Assembly (NCBI GenBank): GCA_937127285.1
Contig: CAKZLV010000213.1
Span: 1-37,559 of the forward strand
Length of the DNA: 37,559 nt
Source of the DNA: an uncultured Bacteroidota bacterium
GTDB taxonomy: Bacteria > Bacteroidota > Rhodothermia > Rhodothermales > Salinibacteraceae
Direction: 5' to 3'
A model generated the notes under the pieces. It was given only the letters and a program-made list of their open reading frames with translations, searched no databases and was not told where the DNA came from. Shown piece by piece: positions 16,101 through 23,438 of the stretch (position 1 is the stretch's first letter; each line of letters opens with the position of its first letter). A program made the translations under genes and the position numbers.

Positions 16101-16721
16101 ACCCTCAATCAGCAGATCACCGAGACCGAGCGTCAGCTGGAGCGGATTCAGGCGGAGACGGGCGCAGAAAGCGTCACGCAGGTGATCGACGTCGTGCAGT
16201 CGCTTCAGAAACCGCCGTCGGCGTCCGGTGGTGCCGCCACGTCCGCCACGTCAGGATCCTCTCCGCCGGCCTCCCCATCGTCCTCCGCCGATGCCTCCAC
16301 CGATGCCTCCGCGGATCGACTCAAGATCGACGCCGCCTCCCGGTTCTTCGACGACGACACGCTGTCTCGGCTCGACGCCATGACCTCCTCCGATCTGGAC
16401 GCTCTCGACGCCGGCGCCCTTCGCCTGGCCGACGACGGACAGATCGAAGCGGCGAACGAACCGGCCCGCTCCCTCCTCCCCGGCCAGAACGCCCGCGAGG
16501 AAAGCTCCCTCATCGGACAAAACTTCTTCCTGCAGGTGGCGCCGAGCACCAACAACAACCTCTTCTTCGGACGCTTCAAACAGGGCGTCGAGGAGGGAGC
16601 CATGGACGCCTGTTTCCCCTACACGTTCATCTATCCCGGAGAAGGCCCCACCGTCTTGATCGTTCATCTGTACCGGCAGCGCGACCGCGGTACGAACTGG
16701 CTTCTCTTCCGCCCCATGTAG
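13200..16721 (+). CDS. giant coiled-coil repeat protein with blind PYP-like domain
   Basis: A 1173-aa acidic protein. An early module copy (about 120-175) is followed by a long coiled coil (about 175-310). Residues about 325-950 hold seven copies of a module: an LGVxSxxEA start, an SM-xx-QL helix, a GLxSxxxA turn and a SMEAQLVDLYEERE helix. The LGV starts at DNA 14178, 14415, 14676, 15003, 15240, 15477 and 15765, so three steps are exactly 237 bp (79 residues). After a Ser/Ala/Asp linker, the last about 110 residues are a photoactive-yellow-protein-like PAS domain (GQNFFLQVAP, NNLFFGRFKQGVEEG). The chromophore Cys is replaced by Ser1116, and the Tyr and Glu that hold the chromophore are also lost, so the domain should not bind p-coumarate. 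No membrane segment is seen. I infer a cytoplasmic rod or scaffold whose PYP-like end partners the two PYPs encoded next. Confidence 0.9.
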   Translation: MSDTFRPDSSRPDTDRSTHWYEKRWAALCDVLGTDDPGEVVSRVRTLQDQFEQLDAQSGKPEGLLTISEVEEVFQEMHEKLQALRQRNQALVEQLDDESGSGVESAFKELHREAEALLDALGVSSMDEARDRVDSLNEQLDNLYREKERLVEAGLTSADEALEEFNRLQAERDELAGDLKDLQRRNETLQEENDRLRETADAAEAASQKEERLQAVTEERDALKEATKNLEAETERLREQAEALEAENQQLQEQNDHLQQATRQAQDRLESVAEERDRLRADVSRLEETVEQLETRLAQARESSPAGRRSSPDTSVLEAASAVRHVLGVESPGEAEALARAVESMHDRVRALTEERDRMTQRAGVEEAEDIWDLIGSMQDQLEDLYADREAQQEATEIPAEVADVLGIARADEAQELAATVRRMGERLQALSAERERLNDRVGTPNADDVAAMIESMEAQLIDLYEERETAAGDDPSAGDDPSTLELEIQRRLGVESVEEAEELEELVHSMSERLQRLSEDQRKLDDAGLTVDHALAMIDSMEGQLVDLYEEREGLQPERDAPPSALEDPAPGASSSDADDAADPAAASTQAPLVQSVQEELGVSSPDEVSELSQLIRSMTEQLNRLSQQQSQLADLGLSVENALTMIENMEAQLVDLYEEREDDADTAVRERLRSLQDILGVESPEDARQLESLVRSMEKQLQSLIAEKEEILRQTGLGSVDSIAKMVESMEAQLVDLYEEREERGQAREHLQAIDDVLGISTRREAEELAGLARSMEQQLDDLYEDKQQLEAIGLNSVEDAVNMITSMEDQLAELYEDKESVQDLETLAASPEQDTFQQLEALYAEQEKLKRELGVASADEIIEMVEGLSTQLDELYTTRDADRTDDVDGLLPEDHDTESIQPTAGADAMPDATSSGISADTMIVSSMREQLEALYEEKEALLQRGFSDAREAAAQIDRLESQIRTLNQQITETERQLERIQAETGAESVTQVIDVVQSLQKPPSASGGAATSATSGSSPPASPSSSADASTDASADRLKIDAASRFFDDDTLSRLDAMTSSDLDALDAGALRLADDGQIEAANEPARSLLPGQNAREESSLIGQNFFLQVAPSTNNNLFFGRFKQGVEEGAMDACFPYTFIYPGEGPTVLIVHLYRQRDRGTNWLLFRPM

Positions 16722-16736
16722 GTCGCGCTTCTCGTC

Positions 16737-16757
16737 GGGCCCCCGGCACGGGGGCCC
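16737..16757 (+). terminator. GC hairpin after giant coiled-coil gene
   Basis: A perfect 9-bp stem (GGGCCCCCG and CGGGGGCCC) with a 3-nt loop lies 16 bp after the stop codon. No T-tract follows, so it may be a partial terminator, processing site or message stabiliser between the giant gene and the first PYP gene rather than a full stop. Confidence 0.4.
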
Positions 16758-16828
16758 CGAGATCCGCGCCGCACCGCCCGGCTTGCTGCCGCCTTCGCTC
16801 GACCCTTTGCTCTTGAGTGTCTCTCGCT

Positions 16829-17449
16829 ATGTCCTCCGATCCTGCCCGCGACCTGTACTCGTTCCTCCGCTCGAAAGACTTCATCCCCGAGGATGAAGGC
16901 GATGGGGAGGGCGACGGAGACGCCAGCCTGCGCGCCGTCGACTCGTTCGACGATGCCGACGCCGGATCGACCGAATCCGCCGATGACGACCGCCGTCGCA
17001 CCGCGTCGTCGCCGGCCGACGGTTCTGCGGATTCTGCGGACCCCGGTGCGTCCTCCGCCTCTTCTTCGGGCGACGCGGCGTCGCTTTCCTTCGACGACGA
17101 CGCCGTCGGGGAGCGGCTTCGTTCTTGCGGTACCGACGAGCTGAACGAGGCTCCGTTCGGCATCGTGGCCGTCGACGACGAGGGCGTCGTTCGGTTCTAC
17201 AACCGCTACGAATCCGAGATGAGCGGCGTCGACCGCCAAACGGCCGTGGGCCAAAACTTCTTCACCGAGCTGGCCCCCTGCAGCAACAACCGGATCTTCC
17301 TCGGACGCTTTCAGAAAGGAATTCGGACGGGCGAGCTCGACGAGCGGTTCAACTACACCTTTACGTACAAGATGAGCCCGACCCTGGTGGACATCCGCCT
17401 CTACCGCGACGAGGCCGGAAACAACTGGATTTTGGTCCGGAAGCGGTAG
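16829..17449 (+). CDS. photoactive yellow protein, long N-terminal extension
   Basis: A 206-aa blue-light photoreceptor of the PYP family. Residues about 95-206 align without gaps around the active site of Halorhodospira PYP. Cys151 in APCSNN matches Cys69 (thioester to p-coumaric acid), Tyr124 matches Tyr42 and Glu128 matches Glu46. Thr50 is replaced by Ser132 and Arg52 by Val134. The C-terminus has the expected FNYTFTYKM, TLVDIRLY and WILVRKR strands. The first about 90 residues are an acidic Ser/Asp-rich extension that starts with DLYSFL, a peptide shared with the next PYP. An in-frame GTG at 16817 would add four residues. It lies 107 bp after the giant gene and 34 bp before the second PYP gene. 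The Salinibacter PYP also has an N-terminal extension. No chromophore biosynthesis gene is in the window. Confidence 0.95.
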   Translation: MSSDPARDLYSFLRSKDFIPEDEGDGEGDGDASLRAVDSFDDADAGSTESADDDRRRTASSPADGSADSADPGASSASSSGDAASLSFDDDAVGERLRSCGTDELNEAPFGIVAVDDEGVVRFYNRYESEMSGVDRQTAVGQNFFTELAPCSNNRIFLGRFQKGIRTGELDERFNYTFTYKMSPTLVDIRLYRDEAGNNWILVRKR

Positions 17450-17483
17450 CGATCCCCAACCACTCACTGATTCCCTTCGTCCC

Positions 17484-17975
17484 ATGGCTTCCTCCCCGAC
17501 GCAAGACCTCTATTCGTTTCTGAAGGACAAGGGCCTGACGCAACCCGACGACGAGGCGGCACCGCCCCCTGCCACGTCGCGATCGGACGGCGGCGGCCCG
17601 CAGCCGCTCCTCGACTTCGACGACGATCAGATCGGCGAGCGCCTTCACCAGGCCAGCCGAAAGCAACTCGACCAGGCCGATTTCGGGATCGTCCGCGTCG
17701 ACGACAGCGGGGTGGTCGAGTTCTACAACACGTACGAGTCGCGCCTCGCCGGGGTCGAGCCGTCCGACGCCCGGGGCCGAAACTTCTTCACGCAGCTGGC
17801 CCCGTGCAGCAACAATCGGATCTTCCTCGGCCGGTTCAAGAAGGGGGTTCGCACCGGCAGCCTCGACGAGCACTTCACCTACACGTTTACCTACAAGATG
17901 CGGCCGACGCTGGTCGACATCCGCCTCTACCGCGACGAGGCCGGAAACAACTGGGTGATGGTCCGCAAGCGGTAG
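17484..17975 (+). CDS. photoactive yellow protein, second copy
   Basis: A 163-aa PYP, clearly a tandem duplicate of the upstream gene: the last 66 residues differ at only ten positions. The chromophore Cys is Cys108 (APCSNN), with Tyr81 for Tyr42 and Glu85 for Glu46. Thr50 is replaced by Ala89 and Arg52 by Val91. Loss of the Thr50 hydroxyl, which hydrogen-bonds Tyr42 in the prototype, could shift absorption or slow dark recovery relative to the first copy; that is inference. The N-terminal extension is shorter (about 48 residues) but begins with the same DLYSFL peptide, so this peptide may be a docking tag. It is spaced 34 bp from the first PYP gene, suggesting co-transcription. Confidence 0.95.
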   Translation: MASSPTQDLYSFLKDKGLTQPDDEAAPPPATSRSDGGGPQPLLDFDDDQIGERLHQASRKQLDQADFGIVRVDDSGVVEFYNTYESRLAGVEPSDARGRNFFTQLAPCSNNRIFLGRFKKGVRTGSLDEHFTYTFTYKMRPTLVDIRLYRDEAGNNWVMVRKR

Positions 17976-18075
17976 CCATGCAGCCTCCCTGCCGCCTCGC
18001 CGGGTCGAACCGCGGCTGCGCTGCCGCGCCGCCCGGATGTTTTCTCCGCCGTCCTGCTGATTCTGCCACGCCCCC

Positions 18076-18903
18076 ATGAACCGCAACGAGCCTTCCAACT
18101 CCGAGCCGCCCCCGCGCCAGCCGGGGGGTCGTCCGCCGCGGACCATCCTGGAGGTCCTGTGCCGCGAGGTCGGGGCCGCGCACCCGGACGGTGCGTTGAA
18201 GCAGATCCGGTCGATGAAGCGCCTGCTGCGGTCGCACTACCACAACCAGCAGCGCCTGCAGCGCTGGGGCCTGGACGGGCTCGGCGACGCCGTACGCGAG
18301 GTGAAGCGCCTCCAGACGACCGTTCGCGATGTTCGCACTACGCAGCGGCAGCGGGCAGCGGCCAACGTCGCGGCGCTCGACGATGCCCTGGAGGTTCTGG
18401 AATCGGCCCGGCAGCAGCTGCGCGAACGAGCCACCGCCCCTCCCGCAGCCGTAGGCACGGAGGCCGCGACCGATCCGCCCGAACGGGAGGGTGCCGCACA
18501 GAAGACCCCTCCACCAGGAGCGCCGGTTCGTGAAGAGCCGGACCGAGAGGCGCCGGGTGAAAAGGCATCGGGTCAAAAGGCATCGGGTCAGGCGCCGGTC
18601 CCGGGGGCGCCCGTTCAGGAGGAGATGGATACCGCGCTCCGGATCATTCGCTCGGTGCGGGCGGAGGTCGAGGAGATGCGCCTGGAGCTGTGGGCGGCCG
18701 ACGATTCGACCGCGTCCGGCCCCGTTCCCGGGAAGGCCGCCCAGGCGTTGCTGCAACGGCTGGCGGGGTGGCTGGACGACGTCTCCGGCTCTCCGACGCC
18801 GCCTTCCCCACCGGCCGACGATGCATCGAGCCTCTTGGAGCGGCTGCAGAAGCAACAAGAGCGATTGAATCTTCCAGAAGCGCCTGCCACGCAAACGGCA
18901 TAG
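18076..18903 (+). CDS. coiled-coil protein sharing the giant protein's module
   Basis: A 275-aa protein of unknown function. Residues about 25-90 match one module of the giant coiled-coil protein: EVGAAHPDGA, then IRSM, 19 residues to a GL (WGLDGLGDAV), then a helix with VKRLQTTVRDV. In the giant protein the same ARSM, 19 residues, GL (IGLNSVEDAV) order is seen. A low-complexity Pro/Ala/Glu middle follows, with a 15-bp in-frame duplication giving EKASGQKASGQ. A second helical pair comes after it (MDTALRIIRSVRAEVEEM; SLLERLQKQQERL). It is 100 bp after the second PYP gene and ends nine bases from the convergent response regulator gene. It may join or cap the giant protein's rod. Confidence 0.85.
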   Translation: MNRNEPSNSEPPPRQPGGRPPRTILEVLCREVGAAHPDGALKQIRSMKRLLRSHYHNQQRLQRWGLDGLGDAVREVKRLQTTVRDVRTTQRQRAAANVAALDDALEVLESARQQLRERATAPPAAVGTEAATDPPEREGAAQKTPPPGAPVREEPDREAPGEKASGQKASGQAPVPGAPVQEEMDTALRIIRSVRAEVEEMRLELWAADDSTASGPVPGKAAQALLQRLAGWLDDVSGSPTPPSPPADDASSLLERLQKQQERLNLPEAPATQTA

Positions 18904-18912
18904 CTCCGCCGG

Positions 18913-19614
18913 TCAGTCGTCCTCCGTCTGCAGCCGGTACCCCACTCCCCGAATCGTTTCCAGGCGCACCGACTCTTCAGTCTTGTCAGTCTTGTCGACG
19001 GCTTCGCCGAGGCGCTGGCGCAGGCCCGACACCGTGACGTCGATGGCGTTGTCCGAGACGTACTCCGTCCCCCACACCCGCTCGGCAATCGACGTCCGCG
19101 ACACGACGGCGGGGGATTCCTCGGCCAGAAGGCGCAGCAGGTCGAACTCTTTCTTACGAAGATCCACCTCGTGGTCGGCAACGGCGACCTCGCGGGTGGC
19201 GGTGCTGATCTGCAGGGGGCCGACCTCCAAATCGTCGATCGTCTGCCAGTCGGCCGGGCGGCGAAGAAGCGCCCGCACGCGGGCGAGCAGTTCCTCGAAC
19301 GAGAACGGCTTGGTGAGATAGTCGTCGGCACCGCTCTCCAGTCCCTCCACGCGATCGTCGACGCTGTCTCGAACGGTGAGCATCAAGATGGGAGCCGCAT
19401 AGTCCTCCTCGCGGAGTTCCCGGACGAAATCCGGGCCGCTCATTCCCGGAAGCATCCAGTCGACGATGAGCGCATCGTAGCGGTGCGACTCCGTGCGCAC
19501 GCGTGCATCCTCGGCATCGGCGGCGTGATGCACGCGGTACCCCTGCGACTCCAATCCGTCGGTCAGCGTATCGGCGAGTTCCGTTTCATCCTCGACGAGA
19601 AGAACCAGTTTCAT
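18913..19614 (-). CDS. OmpR/PhoB-family response regulator
   Basis: A 233-aa two-component response regulator. The receiver domain (1-120) has the acidic pair in LVEDE, the phosphoacceptor Asp in ALIVDWMLPG, the Thr in LMLTVRD and the Lys in YLTKPFSF. The C-terminal half is a winged-helix DNA-binding domain with LRKKEFDLLRLLAE, the RVWGTEYVSDNAIDVTVSGL recognition region and a RGVGYRL end. I chose the ATG at 19614 because the open frame upstream has no receiver-like sequence. No histidine kinase gene is adjacent; the next gene downstream on this strand is the 144-aa gene. Targets are unknown. It is convergent with the PYP cluster, separated by nine bases. Confidence 0.93.
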   Translation of the reverse strand: MKLVLLVEDETELADTLTDGLESQGYRVHHAADAEDARVRTESHRYDALIVDWMLPGMSGPDFVRELREEDYAAPILMLTVRDSVDDRVEGLESGADDYLTKPFSFEELLARVRALLRRPADWQTIDDLEVGPLQISTATREVAVADHEVDLRKKEFDLLRLLAEESPAVVSRTSIAERVWGTEYVSDNAIDVTVSGLRQRLGEAVDKTDKTEESVRLETIRGVGYRLQTEDD

Positions 19615-19785
19615 ATCACAGCCAGCATGCCTATCCGGGGAGGGTGGGTGCACGATGGGCCGGGTGCTGTGTAGAGCCGCCGACCCTCGGGGTGCTGTAC
19701 GGGTCCGTTGCAAGACGGGAAAACATACGAACAACCGTGCACCGCTTCAACCCTTTCTCCGGAGGAGAACGCCCCGAGCCGGCGG

Positions 19786-19830
19786 GGATCTGGCCGGCAG
19801 GGATCTTGCCGGCAAGGATCTGGCCGGGGC
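19786..19830. repeat. 15-bp unit, three copies
   Basis: GGATCTGGCCGGCAG, GGATCTTGCCGGCAA and GGATCTGGCCGGGGC follow one another in the gap between the UPF0182 stop and the response regulator start. Confidence 0.75.
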
Positions 19831-19883
19831 CGGCTGCGAGCGAATCTCCGTCTCGCCCCCGCCGGCCGGTGTTCCGGGGTCGG

Positions 19884-22706
19884 TCACGGGCCGCCCTGCC
19901 CGGGGCCGGCGGCCGGTTCGGTGGCGGCCGTCACCGTATCGGGCGGGGCGGCGGTGCGAGCCGGCGTCGAGTCCAGGATCTCCTCCAGTTCGTTGAACCG
20001 CTGTCCGAACGTGGCGAAGTCTCCATCCTGCAGGGCCTGACGGGCCTGGCGCAGAAGGCTGCGCGCCTCCCGCAGGTCTCGCGCCGTTTCGGGAGACATT
20101 CCCTGCTCGCTCTCGCCTTCGGCCGCCGCCTCGGCATCGGCAATTTCCTGGCGCGTCTCCAGGAGCTGCTCGCCGAAGACCTCGTTGAGCGACTGCTCCA
20201 GCGAGCGCTCCATGGCCACCTGCTCGCCGTACGCCACGATCACGCGCCGCAGTTGCGGGATCTGAATGTTCTCCGCGATCAGGTAAATCGGCTCGACGTA
20301 CAGGAAGGACTCCTCGATCGGCACGACGATCAGGTTGCCCCGCACCACCTGCGAGCCGCGCTGGTCCCACAGAGAAAGCTGCTGCGAAATCTCCGTGTTC
20401 TGGTCGATGCGCGACTCGACCTGGTTCGGCCCGTAGATCAGCTTTTCCTTCGGCAGCTTGTACGTGATGATCTCCCCGTAGTGGGGGGGATCGGACCGCG
20501 CCGCGATCCACGCGATCATATTGTCGCGGTTCTGCGGCGTCATGGGGGTCATCAGCATAAACTCGAGCCGGTCCTCGTCGGGCAGCTTCGACAGGATGTA
20601 GTACGGCTCCATCAGGCGCTGCTGGCCGGCGTACTGCTCGTTCGGGCGCGTCCACAGGTCCTCGTTGTTGTAGAAGACCTGGGGCCGCTGCATGTGGTAG
20701 CGGCGGTACTTCTCGATCTGGATCTCGAAGAGGTCCTGCGGGTAGCGGACGTGCTTCTTCAGGTTTTCGCCCATCGCCTCGAACGGCTGAAAGAGATCCG
20801 GGAATGCCCGCATGTACATCTGCAGAACCGGGTCGTCCGGCTCGGTGACGTAAAAGGTGACGTCGCCCGTGAAGGCGTCCACCACGACCTTGACGGAGTT
20901 CCGGATGTACTTGTCGCCGGCAAACTGCGACCCGCCGCGAACCGGCTCTGCATACGGGAACGACCTTGCGGTGGTGTACGCGTCCTGGATCCAGTACTGC
21001 CGTTTATCGCTCATCACGAAGTACGGGTCGCTGTCGAGCTTCAGGAAGGGGGCGACGCGGCGAACGCGCTCCTGCACCCGATTCCAAAACTGAATCCGCG
21101 ACCCCTCCGTGAGGTAGCCGGAAAGCAGGATGTTGTAGTCGCCCATGTAGTAGCTGAAGAGCAGCTCCTTCCAGAAGCTGTCCAGCAGCACGCCGCCGTC
21201 GCCCTCATAGGAGGTGTAGACGTTTTCGTCGCCCTTCGGATAGGAGAGCTCCTGCGCGGTGGTGGAGACGAGGCGATAGGTCGGGGTTTGCTCCCCGTAG
21301 TAGATGGACGGATTGCCGGTGGCGAGGCTGGAGTCGGAGGCGACCGGCGGCAGGTCGCGCACCAGGAACTCCGGCGACCCCTCCGTGCCTTCCCGGGCGA
21401 CCGGGTTGGCCACCGCCCCGTAGCCGTGCGTGTACTGGAGGTGGCGGTTGAACCAGGTGTTCGATCCCTGCGGCAGCGACTGCGTGAGCTCGCGCGCAGC
21501 CAGCATCACCTGCCGGTACTCCCCGTCGATCATGTACCGATCGACGTCCACGTTGTAGAACTGGTAGTAGGTCCGGATCTGCTGCAGCTGCTGGTAGGTG
21601 TCGATCAAGAGGCGCGGGTCCCAGAGCCGCACGTTCTTGATCGTCTCCCGATTGTTGTCGATGTCGGAGCGCTGCAGGTTGGTTCGCGCCGGGTAGGAGC
21701 GGTCTTCAATTTCGTTGAGGTTGTAGGCCTCGCGGGTCAGGCGGATGTTGTGTTCGAGGTAGGGCTCCTCGATTTGCAGTTCGTTCGGCACGACGGTGAC
21801 CTGGTTCACGACGGACGGCGCCACGACGAGGCTCACCACCAGGATGACCACGTAGAGCGCCACGCCGAGGCCGAGGACGCGGATGCGTTTGCGCATCAGG
21901 TTGAGCCCCACCAGGGCTGCGAGCCCGAGCGTAGCCGCCATCATCACCCACAGAGCGGGCAGCGTCACGTTTACGTCGGTGTACCCGGCGCCGAAGACGG
22001 CCCCGCCGCCCTCCTGCAGGAGTTCGTAGCGGTCGAGGTAAAAGCCCCACGTCCAGCCCAGGAGCAGCACGATGACGTTGGCCCCCAGGTGGCGCAGCGC
22101 CCCTTCCCGAACGCGGAACTGGCTGTTTTCAATGCCGATCTCCCCCGTCACGACGTACCCCGTGACGAGCGCCAGCAGGCCGAGGAAGACGAGTCCCACC
22201 AGGCCGCTCTGCAGCGACTGGATGAACGGGAGTTCGAGCATGTAGAACCCGAGGTCGATGTCGTAGACCGGGTCGGTGATCCCGTAGCTGCCGGCATACC
22301 ACCACCGCAGGATGCCGTCCCACTGTCCGGCGAAGCCGCTGGCGAAAAGAAGACTGAGGACCCCGGCCGCGACGTAGGCCAGGCGCCGAAGCCGATCGCG
22401 CGTGATGGGCTCTCCCCCCAGTTCCGGCGCCTCCCCTCCCTGCGCCCAGCGAGACGCCCACATGGGCGGGATCTGGCGAATCATCCAGTAGAAGTTGGCG
22501 CCGAAATACGTACCGGCCACCGTTAGGACGAGGACGAAGAGGGCCGTCTGCGTGGACAGGATCGTCCAGTAGACGCCCTCGTAACCGAGCTCCCCCATCC
22601 AGAGGTACTCGACCACCAGGCCGGGGAAGAAGAGCAGGATCGTGAGCACGAGCCCGACGAGACCCAGCAGAAATTGAGCCACGCGGCTCGATCGAATCCA
22701 GGACAT
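19884..22706 (-). CDS. UPF0182 family membrane protein
   Basis: A 940-aa protein of the UPF0182 family, large conserved membrane proteins of unknown function. The first about 320 residues hold roughly seven hydrophobic segments, beginning with VAQFLLGLVGLVLTILLFFP and later YVVILVVSLVVAPSVV. The rest is a large extracytoplasmic-type domain with family segments such as VPNELQIEEPYLEHNI, WDPRLLIDTYQQLQQIRTYY, THGYGAVANP, YWIQDAYTT and NLIVVPIEESFLYVEPIYL. An acidic Glu/Ala helical tail ends the protein. The ATG at 22706 starts eight residues before the first membrane segment. It stands alone on this strand, about 354 bp after the ferredoxin gene. Confidence 0.9.
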   Translation of the reverse strand: MSWIRSSRVAQFLLGLVGLVLTILLFFPGLVVEYLWMGELGYEGVYWTILSTQTALFVLVLTVAGTYFGANFYWMIRQIPPMWASRWAQGGEAPELGGEPITRDRLRRLAYVAAGVLSLLFASGFAGQWDGILRWWYAGSYGITDPVYDIDLGFYMLELPFIQSLQSGLVGLVFLGLLALVTGYVVTGEIGIENSQFRVREGALRHLGANVIVLLLGWTWGFYLDRYELLQEGGGAVFGAGYTDVNVTLPALWVMMAATLGLAALVGLNLMRKRIRVLGLGVALYVVILVVSLVVAPSVVNQVTVVPNELQIEEPYLEHNIRLTREAYNLNEIEDRSYPARTNLQRSDIDNNRETIKNVRLWDPRLLIDTYQQLQQIRTYYQFYNVDVDRYMIDGEYRQVMLAARELTQSLPQGSNTWFNRHLQYTHGYGAVANPVAREGTEGSPEFLVRDLPPVASDSSLATGNPSIYYGEQTPTYRLVSTTAQELSYPKGDENVYTSYEGDGGVLLDSFWKELLFSYYMGDYNILLSGYLTEGSRIQFWNRVQERVRRVAPFLKLDSDPYFVMSDKRQYWIQDAYTTARSFPYAEPVRGGSQFAGDKYIRNSVKVVVDAFTGDVTFYVTEPDDPVLQMYMRAFPDLFQPFEAMGENLKKHVRYPQDLFEIQIEKYRRYHMQRPQVFYNNEDLWTRPNEQYAGQQRLMEPYYILSKLPDEDRLEFMLMTPMTPQNRDNMIAWIAARSDPPHYGEIITYKLPKEKLIYGPNQVESRIDQNTEISQQLSLWDQRGSQVVRGNLIVVPIEESFLYVEPIYLIAENIQIPQLRRVIVAYGEQVAMERSLEQSLNEVFGEQLLETRQEIADAEAAAEGESEQGMSPETARDLREARSLLRQARQALQDGDFATFGQRFNELEEILDSTPARTAAPPDTVTAATEPAAGPGQGGP

Positions 22707-23060
22707 GATGACGCAGGACTGATGAATAGAGCAAACCGGGCGGGCAGTCGGAGACGACCGGACCGTTTCGGCCGCGACGGCGCTTCTCTCTCCTCTCTTC
22801 TTGCTGCCACAGCGTCTTCTGCCCACAGAGAAGGGACCGCGACGGACGGTATCCAATGCATTCCGTCCGTCCCGGTTCACGCACAGCCGCTCAATCCGCA
22901 AGACGGTCCGGCCCGTCGCTCCCCACCGAGCCACCGGGGCGGTCGTCCCCAACGCAGCGAAGAAGTCCGGTGGAGACGTCCGGCGGGGCGGTGCGCCTCC
23001 CCCGCCGAGAAGACATCCGAGCAGGCAGGATAGGAGCCCGCCTCGTCTCCAGCGAATGGG
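22707..23060. other. ferredoxin-UPF0182 intergenic region
   Basis: A 354-bp gap without a gene. It contains a hairpin at 22981-23007 (listed separately). I see no clear promoter for UPF0182. Confidence 0.5.
22981..23007 (-). terminator. GC hairpin downstream of ferredoxin gene
   Basis: CGGCGGGG and CCCCGCCG form a perfect 8-bp stem with an 11-nt loop, 54 bp beyond the ferredoxin stop. No T-tract follows, so termination is only a possibility. Confidence 0.3.
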
Positions 23061-23438
23061 CTACGACGCGTCGTCGAGCGTTTCGATCGGGTGCCACTCC
23101 GGCTCCGGTTCCACCAGGATCGAGGGCTCCGGGCCGGCATCGTCCCATCCCTGGTCATCGGCTGTCATAAGCGGCTTGACCGTCATGTCTCGATCGACGA
23201 CGATCTGGCACGACAGCCGCATCTCGCCCAACTGGTTGATGTCGCCGAGCTTCTCGTGCTCGGCCGTGGTCATAACGTCGGGTTCTCCCTCCGCGAACGC
23301 GACGCGACAAGTGGTGCAACTGGCATGCCCGCCGCAGCGATGTCCGATGTCGATCCCGGCGTCGCTGATGGCGCGGACGAGGCGCGTTCCGTCTTCGACT
23401 TCAAACGAGCCGACGCCTTCGATCGTGAGGGTGTGCAT
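23061..23438 (-). CDS. [2Fe-2S] ferredoxin
   Basis: A 125-aa ferredoxin that carries one [2Fe-2S] cluster and moves single electrons in the cytoplasm. The cysteines follow the expected spacing: CGGHASCTTC (C-x5-C-x2-C) near residue 35 and the last Cys in MRLSCQ. The fold starts with MHTLTIEGVGSFEV and GTRLVRAISDAGI. The acidic C-terminal tail of about 40 residues is longer than usual and fits a halophile. The ATG at 23438 starts the ferredoxin fold directly. Partners are not evident from the neighbours. Confidence 0.93.
   Translation of the reverse strand: MHTLTIEGVGSFEVEDGTRLVRAISDAGIDIGHRCGGHASCTTCRVAFAEGEPDVMTTAEHEKLGDINQLGEMRLSCQIVVDRDMTVKPLMTADDQGWDDAGPEPSILVEPEPEWHPIETLDDAS

Noticed and set aside
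19503-22526. 1007-codon plus-strand open frame
   Set aside because: Antisense to UPF0182 over its whole length; the Val/Leu/His/Arg-rich product is typical of antisense frames in GC-rich DNA.
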